64,000 bases of DNA, taken from contig JAJTYZ010000112.1 in the NCBI GenBank assembly GCA_021463515.1, positions 54,891 through 118,890 on the forward strand. The letters are read 5' to 3'. A program made the translations under genes and the position numbers. Origin of the DNA: Chthoniobacterales bacterium (GTDB taxonomy: Bacteria; Verrucomicrobiota; Verrucomicrobiia; Chthoniobacterales; JACTMZ01). Of the stretch, positions 53,312-61,788 are shown piece by piece. Positions within the stretch are counted from its first letter, which is position 1. Each line of letters opens with the position of its first letter. Under the pieces are notes generated by a model, which was not told the DNA's origin, did not search any database, and was given only the letters and a program-made list of their open reading frames with translations.

Positions 53312-54600
53312 TTCAAGCCGAAGTCATCAATACCGGCTCCGAGCTGCTCCTCGGACTCGTTCAAAACACCCACCTCACCTGGCTCGCCGGTCAGCTCGCT
53401 CCCCTCGGCGTAACCATCACAAGGCAAGTGTGCGTTCCAGATGGCCCGGAGATTCGCAACGCCCTCGCAGAGGCTCTCCAACGTGCGGATATTGTCTTTT
53501 GCACGGGGGGGCTGGGGCCAACGACGGATGACATTTCCCGCGAGGCCACGGCAGAACTTTTAAATCTCCCGCTGCAGCTGGATGAGGACGTGTTAAAAAC
53601 CATCCAAGATATTTTCGCCCATCGCCATTTACTGCTCACCGCAAACAATCGGCGTCAGGCCATGGTGCCACAGGGCGCCCACGTTCTCGCCAATGCTTGC
53701 GGAACCGCTCCGGGACTGTATTTCCCACCGCCACTCCTCGAATCCTATCATAGCGGCCATCTTTTTCTGCTCCCCGGGCCACCACGTGAATTGTATCCGA
53801 TGTTTGAAGCGGCGGTGTCACCGATTTTGCAGACGTCTCTTCCGCCGAAGGAAGACCGTGATTGCCGCATTTACCGTTGCACCGGCCTAGGTGAAAGCTT
53901 GCTGGAAAATCAGATTGGTTTCCAAATCGAAGCTCGTGGCGATATCAATGTGGGCTATTGCGCCCGCCCCTCCGAAGTTGATTTTCGCCTCATGGGGCCC
54001 AAGGCTGCCCTTGATGAAGTGGAACCTCTCATCCGGGCCTCGGTGGGAGAATGGATTTATTCCCGTGGCGAAACACTCGAGCAAACCGTAGTGAATCTTC
54101 TCAAAAAAAATCATGCAACATTGGCTATTGCGGAGTCATGCACAGGCGGTGCTCTCGCCAGCCGCATCACCGATGTGCCGGGAGCCTCCGAAGTTTTTCT
54201 CGCGGGCCTTACAACTTACGCGAACTCGGCCAAACAGGCTTTCCTCCATGTTCCCGCCGAATTGCTGGAAAAATATGGTGCTGTCAGCGAGCCTGTCGCT
54301 ACAGCAATGGCGGAAGGGGCACGGCTAGCTGCGGGAAGTGCGTTGGCACTTTCCACTACAGGCATCGCGGGACCAAATGGTGGCACCGACTCCAAACCCG
54401 TAGGTACGATTTACATTGGACTCGCCGTGAAAGGGGTCCCCACGATCGTGAATCCTCATTTTTTTCCCGGTGATCGCCTGACATTTAAGCAACGCGCCGT
54501 GACTGCAGCACTCGATCTCCTGCGGCGACATTTAGAAGGGCTACCCTTGGTCAGCGGCTCGGGAACGCCTCCCGGTTCTCGAACGCAAAGGGCACGTTAG
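53308..54600 (+). CDS. cinA: CinA: competence/damage-inducible protein with nicotinamide mononucleotide deamidase domain
   Basis: A 430-residue two-domain protein. The N-terminal MoeA-like domain (COG1058) has 'AEVINTGSELLLGLVQNTHL', then 'CTGGLGPTTDDISREATAEL', and hydrolyses ADP-ribose in homologues. The C-terminal PncC domain (about 265-410) has 'IAESCTGGALASRITDVPGA', 'AGLTTYANSAKQAFLHV' and 'STTGIAGPNGGTDSKPVGTI', which deamidates NMN in pyridine nucleotide salvage. It is adjacent to nadD, which works on NAD as well. A run of seven G (53505-53511) lies in the coding region. Confidence 0.95.
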   Translation: MIQAEVINTGSELLLGLVQNTHLTWLAGQLAPLGVTITRQVCVPDGPEIRNALAEALQRADIVFCTGGLGPTTDDISREATAELLNLPLQLDEDVLKTIQDIFAHRHLLLTANNRRQAMVPQGAHVLANACGTAPGLYFPPPLLESYHSGHLFLLPGPPRELYPMFEAAVSPILQTSLPPKEDRDCRIYRCTGLGESLLENQIGFQIEARGDINVGYCARPSEVDFRLMGPKAALDEVEPLIRASVGEWIYSRGETLEQTVVNLLKKNHATLAIAESCTGGALASRITDVPGASEVFLAGLTTYANSAKQAFLHVPAELLEKYGAVSEPVATAMAEGARLAAGSALALSTTGIAGPNGGTDSKPVGTIYIGLAVKGVPTIVNPHFFPGDRLTFKQRAVTAALDLLRRHLEGLPLVSGSGTPPGSRTQRAR

Positions 54601-54614
54601 ATTTTTTTCACATC

Positions 54615-55178
54615 ATGCGCACCGGAATTTTTGGAGGAACCTTTGACCCCATTCATCATGGGCACCTCATCCTCGCTCGCACCGCTGCCGAAGAACTCGC
54701 ATTGGATCGCGTGGTTTTTATTCCCGCCAAGACATCTCCGCACAAAAGCAAAACCAAAACCACCTCCCCTGCGGGCCGCTTCACCATGACGCAACTCGCC
54801 ATAGCGGCAGAGCCAATGTTTGAGGTGTCGGATATAGAATTAATGCGCCCTGCGCCGAGCTATACCGTAAACACCCTTCAGCAATGGAAAGCACAATTTC
54901 CCCAAGATGAATTATTTCTCCTCATCGGCGCCGATAATGCCGCCACTTTTGAAACGGAATGGCATCAACCCCATGTAATACGGCGCCTCGCTTCGATCAT
55001 CGTGTTGGATCGCGTGGGTAGTTTGATTCCCGAAGAATGGCGCATCATCCGGCATCTCGTAGATATTTCTGCCACCGATATTCGCACTCGAATTTCCCAA
55101 GGCCGAAGCATCCGGTATTTGACGCCGGACGCTGTGTGCGATTACATCGCCACTCACAGCCTTTATCGTACAACGTGA
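54615..55178 (+). CDS. nadD: Nicotinate-nucleotide adenylyltransferase
   Basis: A 187-residue nucleotidyltransferase joining nicotinate mononucleotide to AMP for NAD. The N-terminus 'GIFGGTFDPIHHGHLILA' has the GxFDPxHxGH signature, and 'ISATDIRTRISQGRSIRYL' near the end is the second (ISxTxxR) signature. Normal length. The stop overlaps rsfS by 4 bp (GTGA); cinA lies 14 bp upstream. nadD-rsfS is a classical pair. Confidence 0.97.
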   Translation: MRTGIFGGTFDPIHHGHLILARTAAEELALDRVVFIPAKTSPHKSKTKTTSPAGRFTMTQLAIAAEPMFEVSDIELMRPAPSYTVNTLQQWKAQFPQDELFLLIGADNAATFETEWHQPHVIRRLASIIVLDRVGSLIPEEWRIIRHLVDISATDIRTRISQGRSIRYLTPDAVCDYIATHSLYRTT

Positions 55179-55540
55179 CACCCGATTCCGAAATCATTGC
55201 CCTCGCTGCCGCAAACGCAGCCTCCGACAAAAAAGCCGACGACATCCGCATTCTCGATCTGCGCAACATTTCCAGCTTTGCCGATTTTTTTGTCATCTGT
55301 TCGGGAAATAGCGAGCCGCACCTCAAAGCCATTGCCTCCGAAATTCGCGAAAAACTACGTGAGAGCTTAGGGATTCATGCCAACACCGACGGCTTTCCTG
55401 CCAGTCAATGGGTGGTTCTCGATTTCCATGGCGTCCTTATTCACATTTTCCATCCGGAAAAACGAAACTTCTACGATCTGGAATCCCTTTGGCGCGACGC
55501 GCCGCTCATCCCCTTTGAAACAACGGCGGAGAATCTGTGA
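55175..55540 (+). CDS. rsfS: Ribosomal silencing factor RsfS
   Basis: A 121-residue protein of the Iojap/RsfS family, which binds uL14 and blocks subunit joining in starvation. It has 'RILDLRNISSFADFFVICSG', 'EPHLKAIASEIREKL', 'QWVVLDFHGVLIHIFHPEKR' and 'FYDLESLWRDAPLI'. The start is the GTG at 55175, overlapping nadD's stop; the longer frame lies in nadD and is not conserved. Confidence 0.96.
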   Translation: MTPDSEIIALAAANAASDKKADDIRILDLRNISSFADFFVICSGNSEPHLKAIASEIREKLRESLGIHANTDGFPASQWVVLDFHGVLIHIFHPEKRNFYDLESLWRDAPLIPFETTAENL

Positions 55541-55620
55541 AAACTATCTTAAGGCTCCGTATAGAGTTCTCGGTAGCTCAGGGTTAAATAAGACGGCCTT
55601 TTACTTGGAGGAAAATAGGG

Positions 55621-55767
55621 ATGTCGGCTTTTCCGAAAATTGCCTTTGGGTACCACACCCCTGCGGGAAACTTCGTGCGCAAAAACGAAGATTCGTTCGT
55701 GAGAGTGCGGACTATCACAACCGAGGGGACTGTGGCACCTGAAGAGAAATTTTTTGAAGAGCAGTGA
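55621..55767 (+). CDS. Possible 48-residue protein, 3' part duplicated at 60430
   Basis: A good ribosome site (GGAGG, 55607-55611) lies 9 bp before an ATG opening a 48-codon frame: 'MSAFPKIAFGYHTPAGNFVR', then 'KNEDSFVRVRTITTEG', then 'TVAPEEKFFEEQ'. The last 13 codons ('TVAPEEKFFEE') lie in an 80-bp repeat whose second copy, 60430-60508, keeps the frame as 'SITVAPEEEFFGE' and the stop, but has no start. Keeping the reading frame and the charged end in both copies is mild evidence for coding. No family recognised. It may instead be a chance frame in a dispersed repeat. Confidence 0.4.
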   Translation: MSAFPKIAFGYHTPAGNFVRKNEDSFVRVRTITTEGTVAPEEKFFEEQ

Positions 55768-55810
55768 CTTTTACGATCACGGGCGAGACGCCCGTGCCCC
55801 CTGAGCTTCC
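55730..55810 (+). repeat. 80-bp dispersed repeat, copy 1
   Basis: Nearly the same sequence occurs at 60430-60508 (about 70 of 80 positions agree by eye). It runs from CTGTGGCACCTGAAGAG to GTGCCCCCTGAGCTT and contains the stem CACGGGCG-AGA-CGCCCGTG (55778-55796). A second shared piece, TAGAACGTGTCCTGCACTTT, is at 55842-55871 (copy 2 at 60326-60355). The order of the two pieces is swapped between copies. The gap 55541-55950 holds only this repeat and the possible 48-residue gene. Confidence 0.8.
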
Positions 55811-55841
55811 CTGAGCGTTCCTGATCTCCCCTGGACACTCC

Positions 55842-55871
55842 TAGAACGTGTCCTGCACTTTTTAAGCACCA
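55842..55871 (+). repeat. 30-bp repeat piece, copy 1
   Basis: TAGAACGTGTCCTGCACTTT and ten further bases correspond to 60326-60355 with four mismatches. It flanks the 80-bp repeat but on the opposite side compared with the second copy. Confidence 0.7.
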
Positions 55872-55950
55872 AGGGCGCGATATTGGTGGCGTCCCGTTAC
55901 ACGGTGCATGACACGCTCTAAACTTGAACTTTAAAGATTCTTGATAGGCT

Positions 55951-56340
55951 CTAACTAAGCGACAGCACCACAAGATCAGGAATTTTTCGGAAATGCGCAT
56001 CTGCCGTCAGCACGGCGGCGCCGAAACGCAGCGCACACGCAGCGATCAAAATATCCTGAGCCGGAAGCACAATGCTGCGTCGGTCCAGTCGCCACGCCAA
56101 ATCTGCGGCTTCCGACCACAGCCGGTTGTCCGTCGGTACACAGCACATGACGTCCATAAATGCGGACACCCTTTCGCGGACAGTAGGCTGTTTGATGCCG
56201 CGCAGCACTTCGAGGCGAATCATCCCGCACGTCACCAAATCCATGTCATGCGCCCATGCACGCAACTCCCAGGTAGGATCGCACCCCTGTCGTAACAAGT
56301 CTATAAAGACATTACTGTCAACCAGCGCGGCGTTTACCAT
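55951..56340 (-). CDS. vapC: PIN-domain toxin VapC
   Basis: A 129-residue PIN-domain ribonuclease. The acidic site is complete: Asp8 in 'ALVDSNVFIDLL', Glu44 in 'GMIRLEVLRGI', and Asp95 and Asp114 in 'LPAQDILIAACALRFGAAVL' and 'TADAHFRKIPDL'. VapC toxins cut tRNA or rRNA loops. It begins inside the end of the antitoxin gene (23-bp overlap), the normal VapBC arrangement, so translation is coupled. Confidence 0.93.
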   Translation of the reverse strand: MVNAALVDSNVFIDLLRQGCDPTWELRAWAHDMDLVTCGMIRLEVLRGIKQPTVRERVSAFMDVMCCVPTDNRLWSEAADLAWRLDRRSIVLPAQDILIAACALRFGAAVLTADAHFRKIPDLVVLSLS

Positions 56341-56578
56341 GTTTTTCGGAAGTTTCCGCGACGCGTAATCCCATCAAGTCATAATCGGGATCAACGGCAT
56401 TTTTTAATTCTTCGGAACTGAATCCGAGTCCCTCGTTGAGGAAGGTCTTCAAACGGCTACGCCGATCCATTTCCCGAAGGGCCATTTCGACCGCCTCGGT
56501 TTTGGTCTCAAAGCCGTAAGCTTTCATCACTCTCGCAAGCAAAGCCTCGTCCATGTGCATTGTCATTTTCATTGCCAT
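56318..56578 (-). CDS. vapB: VapB-type antitoxin
   Basis: An 86-residue antitoxin. Residues 1-45 fit a ribbon-helix-helix DNA-binding domain ('KMTMHMDEALLARVMKAYG' then 'TKTEAVEMALREMDRRSR'), and the acidic tail ('FLNEGLGFSSEELKNAV') would wrap the toxin. Several Met lie at the start (residues 1, 3, 5, 7, 9), so the true start is uncertain; the likely promoter and operator overlap the first ATG, which favours a later one or a leaderless mRNA. Confidence 0.9.
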   Translation of the reverse strand: MAMKMTMHMDEALLARVMKAYGFETKTEAVEMALREMDRRSRLKTFLNEGLGFSSEELKNAVDPDYDLMGLRVAETSEKHGKRRAG

Positions 56579-56609
56579 ACCAAGTATGGCACGAGGGCCA
56601 TTTTGTCAA
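56573..56609 (-). promoter_or_regulatory. Promoter and operator of the vapBC operon
   Basis: Leftward reading shows TTGACA (56609-56604), 15 bp, then CATACT (56588-56583). The -10 overlaps a perfect inverted repeat TGCCATAC-N3-GTATGGCA (56573-56591), which also covers the first ATG of vapB. This is the usual self-repression layout of VapBC operons. The 15-bp spacing is short. Confidence 0.7.
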
Positions 56610-56656
56610 GCGAGAATTATTTGCCTCAAAAATTAATTCCGTCGCAGAGCTGACTC

Positions 56657-57577
56657 CTATTTGCGAGCTATTGCTAAAACTGTCTGAAAATGAGGTGCCT
56701 TAATCTCGCGGCTAACCACGGAAACTTCAGCATCCTTAAATCCCGTCTTTTCGAGAAGCTGCCACAATTCCACTTCCGAAAATCCCAGCCACACATGCGC
56801 ATATTGCGTGCGGGCCTGTTCAAAAGAATGACTCAGTAAATCGAGAATGAGAAGGCGTCCTCCCTGCTTGAGAATCCGCCGCGCCGCAGAGAGTGCTTTT
56901 CCCGGGCTAGCCGCATGATGCAAGGCTTGGCTGAAAAGCACCAAATCCACACTCGCAGCCTTAATCGGTGGGTCTTCAATTTCTCCAAGTCGGTATTCGA
57001 GATTCTCGATCCCATTTTCTTCCGCCAATCTCATTCCAAAATCCACCATCGCCGGAGAATTATCCACCGCGATAATTTTCTTCGCTCGCCCCGCGAGAAG
57101 CTGCGAAAGCGTTCCCTCACCCGCCCCAAGATCGGCGATGACCATCGGCGGCAACAACCGCAATAACCCATGCGCCAAGGCCCGCCAAGAACGCCCAGGA
57201 ACATACGTGCGGCCAAATTTTCCCGCAAGGCGATTGAAATACTCTCCTGCCTTATCACGACGTTTGCGCAGCACTAACTTCAAAGCCGCATCATCCTCCG
57301 CAGCCTCTGCCATCTCATCCCCGCCGCTCTCAATAAGCTCCGCGACCGCCGCAGGAACGCGGCGTCCACGTGCATAGTAAATGTTCCGCCCCGCTCGACG
57401 ATCGGATACCAGCCCTTCTGCCTTCAACTGCGCCAAATGCGCACTAATCCGCGATTGCCCCATCCGAAAAATTTGCTGCAGCTCCGCCACCGTCAATTCC
57501 TCACGCCCAATTAATCGCAAAATCCGTAGCCGCGTCGCGTCGGAAAGCAATTTCAAAATTTTAACAAGAGACGTCAT
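56657..57577 (-). CDS. ArsR-family regulator fused to a SAM-dependent methyltransferase
   Basis: A 306-residue fusion. Residues about 1-75 are an ArsR-type winged helix ('[20 protein letters not shown]', '[19 protein letters not shown]') without the Cys of metal sensors; residues about 125-300 are a class I methyltransferase with motif I '[17 protein letters not shown]', motif II '[18 protein letters not shown]' and '[20 protein letters not shown]'. ArsR proteins with such a domain sense SAM or SAH. It is divergent from metK-ahcY across a 24-bp palindrome, so it most likely controls the SAM cycle, in the manner of the SahR regulators described in Proteobacteria. That functional link is inference from neighbours, domain and operator. 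Confidence 0.9.
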   Translation of the reverse strand: MTSLVKILKLLSDATRLRILRLIGREELTVAELQQIFRMGQSRISAHLAQLKAEGLVSDRRAGRNIYYARGRRVPAAVAELIESGGDEMAEAAEDDAALKLVLRKRRDKAGEYFNRLAGKFGRTYVPGRSWRALAHGLLRLLPPMVIADLGAGEGTLSQLLAGRAKKIIAVDNSPAMVDFGMRLAEENGIENLEYRLGEIEDPPIKAASVDLVLFSQALHHAASPGKALSAARRILKQGGRLLILDLLSHSFEQARTQYAHVWLGFSEVELWQLLEKTGFKDAEVSVVSREIKAPHFQTVLAIARK

Positions 57578-57591
57578 TTTTTCGTGGACTC

Positions 57592-57615
57592 ATCAAAATA
57601 TCATGATACGTTGAT
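57592..57615. promoter_or_regulatory. 24-bp palindrome between the ArsR-methyltransferase gene and metK
   Basis: ATCAA (57592-57596) and TTGAT (57611-57615) flank the perfect 10-mer TATCATGATA (57599-57608) symmetrically around the same centre; only the two bases on each inner side break symmetry. It lies 15 bp from the ArsR start and 62 bp before the metK start. ArsR-family operators have this ATCAA/TTGAT kind of arms. Confidence 0.75.
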
Positions 57616-57676
57616 AGGTCACGCGGAAACGTCAGACGCTATCCTGCGGTTTCGCTCCATCAACCATTCAAATCCC

Positions 57677-58858
57677 ATGATTTCAGACTTCATTTTTTCA
57701 TCCGAGTCGGTTGGCGAAGGCCATCCTGACAAAGTATGCGACACCATTTCCGACGCCGTTCTTGACGCGTGCCTCGCGCAGGATAAACGCAGCCGTGTGG
57801 CTTGCGAAACATTGGTCAAGAGCAACATTGTCGTCCTCGCCGGTGAAATCACCACCGATGCCAAACTCAATTTCGAATCCATCGTTCGCGAGGCAATTCG
57901 TGGCATTGGCTATGTGAATGACGATGATATTTTTCACGCCGATAAAGTTTTCATCACCAAGGCCATCACCCAGCAAAGTCAGGACATCGCCCAAGGCGTC
58001 AATGCCTCCAAAGCCAAAGGCAAAAAAACTGCCGAGCAAGGCGCGGGCGATCAAGGTCTGATGTTCGGATTTGCGTGTAATGACACGGCGGAGCTTATGC
58101 CTGCACCGGTCATGTTTGCCCATCGCCTCGGACGCGATCTCACCAAGATTCGCAAAGCCGGCAAAGCCGCATGGCTTCGCCCCGACGCGAAATCACAGGT
58201 GTCCGTTCGTTATGTGGATGGCAAGCCACGTGAAATCACCGCAGTCGTGGTTTCCACGCAACACGCGGCGAATGTCAGCCACGCAACCATTGAAAAATTC
58301 ATCATCGAAAACCTCATTAAAAAATCTCTGCCCGCGAAACTTCTTACCAAAAAAACGGAATTTCTCGTCAATCCCACCGGCAATTTCGTCATCGGCGGAC
58401 CGCAAGGAGACGCGGGCCTGACCGGACGCAAAATCATCGTAGATAGCTACGGTGGCATGGGACGTCATGGTGGAGGAGCATTTAGCGGTAAAGATCCCAG
58501 CAAGGTGGATCGCAGTGCCGCCTACATGGGTCGTTGGGTTGCCAAAAACATCGTCGCCGCCGGCCTCGCCGATCGTGCCGAAATTCAATTTGCCTACGCG
58601 ATTGGGCATCCCAATCCGGTTTCAGTCACGGTGGATACCTTCGGAACTAACAAAGTGGACGAGAAAAAACTCGAGCGGGCGGTATTAGAGACATTCAGCT
58701 TTAAGCCTGCGGACATCGTCAAACAACTCGATCTCCTTCGCCCCATCTACGGCAAGACAACCAACTATGGCCACTTCGGCTACAAGTCGGGCCTCGCCTT
58801 TGCTCCATGGGAGGACACAAGCAAAGCCGCCACCTTGAGAAAAAAGGCAGGACTCTAA
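57677..58858 (+). CDS. metK: S-adenosylmethionine synthetase
   Basis: A 393-residue enzyme making S-adenosylmethionine from methionine and ATP. It has '[20 protein letters not shown]' (ATP-binding start), '[16 protein letters not shown]' and '[18 protein letters not shown]' (glycine-rich phosphate loop), in the usual order. The start at 57677 ('[12 protein letters not shown]') is conserved; a reading 31 codons longer runs across the palindrome and is rejected. ahcY follows 39 bp downstream. Confidence 0.98.
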   Translation: MISDFIFSSESVGEGHPDKVCDTISDAVLDACLAQDKRSRVACETLVKSNIVVLAGEITTDAKLNFESIVREAIRGIGYVNDDDIFHADKVFITKAITQQSQDIAQGVNASKAKGKKTAEQGAGDQGLMFGFACNDTAELMPAPVMFAHRLGRDLTKIRKAGKAAWLRPDAKSQVSVRYVDGKPREITAVVVSTQHAANVSHATIEKFIIENLIKKSLPAKLLTKKTEFLVNPTGNFVIGGPQGDAGLTGRKIIVDSYGGMGRHGGGAFSGKDPSKVDRSAAYMGRWVAKNIVAAGLADRAEIQFAYAIGHPNPVSVTVDTFGTNKVDEKKLERAVLETFSFKPADIVKQLDLLRPIYGKTTNYGHFGYKSGLAFAPWEDTSKAATLRKKAGL

Positions 58859-58897
58859 GCGCAGTCCTTATCGAACAACCTAGAAAGTCAACACATC

Positions 58898-60328
58898 ATG
58901 AGCACGACAACTGCCACCGCTAAAACAACCGATTTCAAAGTCAAAGACCTTTCTCTCGCCGATTGGGGGCGCAAAGAAATTGAAATCGCCGAAAAGGAAA
59001 TGCCGGGCCTTATGGCCATTCGCGAGAAATACGCCAAGGACAAACCTCTCGCCGGTGTTCGTGTCACTGGGTCGTTGCACATGACTATTCAGACAGCCGT
59101 GCTTATCGAAACGCTTGTCGCACTCGGTGCCAAAGTTCGTTGGGCCAGCTGCAATATCTTCTCCACGCAAGACCAAGCCGCCGCCGCCATCGCTGCCACC
59201 GGCGTTCCGGTTTTCGCATGGAAAGGCGAGACACTCGAAGAATATTGGGACTGCACATGGAAGGCCATCGTTAACCCCGAAGGCCTCGGACCTCAACTCG
59301 TCGTGGACGACGGCGGAGATGTGACCCTTTTTCTCCACAAGGGCTACGAAATGGAAGACGGCGACGATTGGGTGAACACACCCAGCGGCAGCCACGAAGA
59401 AAAGGTCATCAAGGACCTTCTCAAAAAAATCCACGAAGAGAATCCCTTCATTTTTCACGAGCTTGTCCAGCAATGGCGCGGCGTGTCGGAAGAAACAACC
59501 ACAGGCGTCCACCGCCTCTACAAACTTCAGGAAATTGGCAAGCTCCTCATCCCGGCGTTTAACGTCAATGACTCCGTCACCAAATCAAAATTCGACAATC
59601 TCTATGGTTGTCGCCACTCATTGGTGGACGGCCTCAACCGCGCCCTCGATGTCATGATCTCCGGCAAAGTCGCCGTCGTTTGCGGTTATGGCGATGTCGG
59701 CAAAGGCTCAGCACAATCCCTGCGTGGTCAAGGCGCACGCGTTATTATCACGGAGATTGATCCCATCAACGCACTGCAAGCCGCGATGGAAGGTTTTGAA
59801 GTCACCACGCTCGAAGACACACTCGGGCGCGGCGATATTTACATCACCACGACCGGCAATAAAGACGTGATCACGGCGGATCATATTTCCAAGATGAAAG
59901 ATCAGGCCGTGATCGCCAACATTGGCCATTTCGATAACGAGATTCAGGTGGACAAACTCAACAACCTTCCTGGCGTCAAGAAAGTCAACATCAAGCCTCA
60001 GCTCGACAAATACATCTTCCCCGACGGCAAAGAAGTCTTCCTTTTAGCCGAAGGCCGTCTCGTCAATCTCGGCTGTGCTACGGGACATCCGAGCTTTGTC
60101 ATGAGCAATAGCTTCAGCAATCAAACCCTCGCTGCACTCGATCTTTGGAAAAACAAAGATGTCTATAAACCCGCCGTCTATGTGCTTCCAAAGAAACTGG
60201 ACGAAGAAGTCGCGCGTCTCCATCTCGATAAAATCGGCGTCAAGCTCACCAAGCTCACCAAGGAACAATCCGACTACCTCGGTATCCCTGTGGACGGCCC
60301 TTACAAGGCCGAGCATTATCGGTATTAG
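58898..60328 (+). CDS. ahcY: Adenosylhomocysteinase
   Basis: A 476-residue NAD-dependent hydrolase removing S-adenosylhomocysteine. Seen are '[20 protein letters not shown]', '[18 protein letters not shown]', the NAD fold '[19 protein letters not shown]', and '[20 protein letters not shown]', which includes the catalytic Lys and Asp. The C-terminus ends 'PYKAEHYRY', the conserved Lys and Tyr that close over NAD of the partner subunit. It has the insertion typical of longer bacterial forms. With metK it makes a SAM cycle operon. The stop codon falls in the second copy of a dispersed repeat. Confidence 0.98.
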   Translation: MSTTTATAKTTDFKVKDLSLADWGRKEIEIAEKEMPGLMAIREKYAKDKPLAGVRVTGSLHMTIQTAVLIETLVALGAKVRWASCNIFSTQDQAAAAIAATGVPVFAWKGETLEEYWDCTWKAIVNPEGLGPQLVVDDGGDVTLFLHKGYEMEDGDDWVNTPSGSHEEKVIKDLLKKIHEENPFIFHELVQQWRGVSEETTTGVHRLYKLQEIGKLLIPAFNVNDSVTKSKFDNLYGCRHSLVDGLNRALDVMISGKVAVVCGYGDVGKGSAQSLRGQGARVIITEIDPINALQAAMEGFEVTTLEDTLGRGDIYITTTGNKDVITADHISKMKDQAVIANIGHFDNEIQVDKLNNLPGVKKVNIKPQLDKYIFPDGKEVFLLAEGRLVNLGCATGHPSFVMSNSFSNQTLAALDLWKNKDVYKPAVYVLPKKLDEEVARLHLDKIGVKLTKLTKEQSDYLGIPVDGPYKAEHYRY

Positions 60329-60355
60329 AACGTGCCCTGCACTTTTCAAGTGCCA
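60326..60355 (+). repeat. 30-bp repeat piece, copy 2
   Basis: TAGAACGTGCCCTGCACTTT starts in the stop codon of ahcY and matches 55842-55871 with four mismatches. It contains the hairpin GCACTT-TTC-AAGTGC (60339-60353). Confidence 0.7.
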
Positions 60356-60370
60356 ACGACGCGAAGCTAT

Positions 60371-60395
60371 CCCAGCCCTGCCCAAACGGGCTGGG
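60371..60395 (+). terminator. Hairpin after ahcY, possible terminator without T-run
   Basis: CCCAGCCC (60371-60378), 9-nt loop, GGGCTGGG (60388-60395) form a perfect 8-bp GC-rich stem 43 bp after the ahcY stop. No T-run follows, so factor-dependent ending or mRNA end protection are alternatives. Confidence 0.4.
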
Positions 60396-60429
60396 TTCAG
60401 GTGACATATTGAAGGCATTCCGTCAATAA

Positions 60430-60508
60430 CTGTGGCACCTGAAGAGGAATTTTTTGGGGAGTGATTACTTTTACGATCACGGGCGAGACGCCTGTGCCCC
60501 CTGAGCTT
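60430..60508 (+). repeat. 80-bp dispersed repeat, copy 2
   Basis: Corresponds to 55730-55810. The stem reads CACGGGCG-AGA-CGCCTGTG with one mismatch compared with copy 1. The frame ending 'TVAPEEEFFGE' and its TGA are kept, but no start codon precedes it (a stop lies at 60402-60404). Confidence 0.8.
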
Positions 60509-60554
60509 GCCACAACTCTAAAATTGGCCTTAAAGCGATAGCAGCGTGCCGCTG

Positions 60555-61721
60555 CTACATGATTCCTGCCCTATTCCACAGAGGACGAACGTCCACAATA
60601 CGATTTTCACGCACCGATTGGTCTATGGCAAAAGCAGTGATGGCGGAGTAAAGACCTTCCTTCACCGACGCATAAGGCGGCTCACCTTCGAGCAGTGTGC
60701 GGCTGAGCTTTTCACCCATAATCTTATCCCCTCCCCCGTGCCCATCCGTAGGATCATCAATAAGAGTTTCCATGGAGGAATCCCATCCTATACGCCCTAG
60801 CTCAAGTTTCCCTGCTACCAAATCTCCGCGTAATGCTGCTCTTGCACCCACAAAAAGCATCCGCCGCTCGGGAATTCCCGCGTTGCAATTCGTATGAAAC
60901 GTTGCACGCACGCCGTTGGCGTATTCCAAAATCGCCACCTGATTGTCGAAAATGTCGGCGTCTCCGGAAAATGGGTCCGTCACCTCAATAACAGGCGTTA
61001 TCCATCCGCGATATGCCGGAAGCCCCTCAGCATTAGGGCCAATGTCTTCCGCCAATTTTGCATTTTCCCGCGTAAAAACATCCTGCCCACCAAAGCTCGC
61101 AGCGCGAACAGGCAGGGAGCCAATGAACCAATTGGCGAGGTCAATATCGTGGCAGCATTTCTCCAACACATGTCCACCGGAGAGCTCCCATGACTTCCGC
61201 CAATTTCCGAAAATATAGCCGCCGTGGTTAAACCCAAGCGTTTCATTAAACTCGAATGAAATTAATTTCCCGAGAACGCCGGAATCCACCACTTCGCGGA
61301 TTTTCTGATAAAACCGCGAATACCGCAGCACCAATCCCAGCGCAAATGTACGGTCGGAAGCCGCCACCGCATCACGAATCGCCAAACAATCCTCTAGCGT
61401 TGTTGCTAGCGGTTTTTCCGCAAAAACATGCTTGTCTGCCGCCAACGCACCAAGAATATGACGCTTATGCTGATTGTTCATCGAGCCAATAAATACCCAT
61501 GAAATCGCGGGGTGCGTGAGTAATTCTTCTTCGGAACCGCAAGCTATCACGGATTTTCCAAAGAGCCTCTGCGTCTCCTCGACCGCCAAAGTACTCGGAT
61601 CATACACCGCCCGAATTTCAATCTTATCTCCAGCGGCTTTTTTTAAATTCTGCACCACGCCACGCATGCGATTGCCACTGCCAATGATTCCAATTCCTAC
61701 GGGAGTCTCGACGCTTTTCAT
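60555..61721 (-). CDS. Gfo/Idh/MocA-family oxidoreductase
   Basis: A 388-residue NAD(P)-dependent oxidoreductase acting on a sugar or sugar derivative. N-terminal Rossmann fold 'IGIIGSGNRMRGVVQNL' (about 6-22), 'VFAEKPLATTLEDCLAIRDA' with the active-site Lys (EKP motif), and 'GGHVLEKCCHDIDLANWFIG' with the catalytic HxxD. The start at 61721 is chosen to begin the Rossmann strand normally; 61739 would add six residues. It is divergent from an AraC-type regulator (67 bp between starts), which probably controls it. Substrate unknown. Confidence 0.92.
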   Translation of the reverse strand: MKSVETPVGIGIIGSGNRMRGVVQNLKKAAGDKIEIRAVYDPSTLAVEETQRLFGKSVIACGSEEELLTHPAISWVFIGSMNNQHKRHILGALAADKHVFAEKPLATTLEDCLAIRDAVAASDRTFALGLVLRYSRFYQKIREVVDSGVLGKLISFEFNETLGFNHGGYIFGNWRKSWELSGGHVLEKCCHDIDLANWFIGSLPVRAASFGGQDVFTRENAKLAEDIGPNAEGLPAYRGWITPVIEVTDPFSGDADIFDNQVAILEYANGVRATFHTNCNAGIPERRMLFVGARAALRGDLVAGKLELGRIGWDSSMETLIDDPTDGHGGGDKIMGEKLSRTLLEGEPPYASVKEGLYSAITAFAIDQSVRENRIVDVRPLWNRAGIM

Positions 61722-61749
61722 AGCGTGACAACGTAGCATGGAGTATTCG

Positions 61750-61785
61750 TGTTAAGGTATAGTCAATTTGCCAAATAATTTAACA
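61750..61785. promoter_or_regulatory. Inverted repeat between the oxidoreductase and AraC genes
   Basis: TGTTAA (61750-61755) and TTAACA (61780-61785) face each other in the 67-bp divergent gap, which is very AT-rich. They may be AraC-type half sites or parts of divergent promoters. Too short for certainty. Confidence 0.3.
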
Positions 61786-61788
61786 ATT

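Noticed and set aside
55584-56000. Leftward 138-residue frame
   Set aside because: It runs through the dispersed repeat and into the end of vapC; composition is not protein-like.
57584-57676. N-terminal extension of MetK
   Set aside because: It crosses the palindromic operator; the conserved start is at 57677.
57578-57676. SAM riboswitch before metK
   Set aside because: No SAM-I, SAM-II or SAH riboswitch core could be recognised in the 99 bp; the palindrome and the ArsR gene explain the control better.
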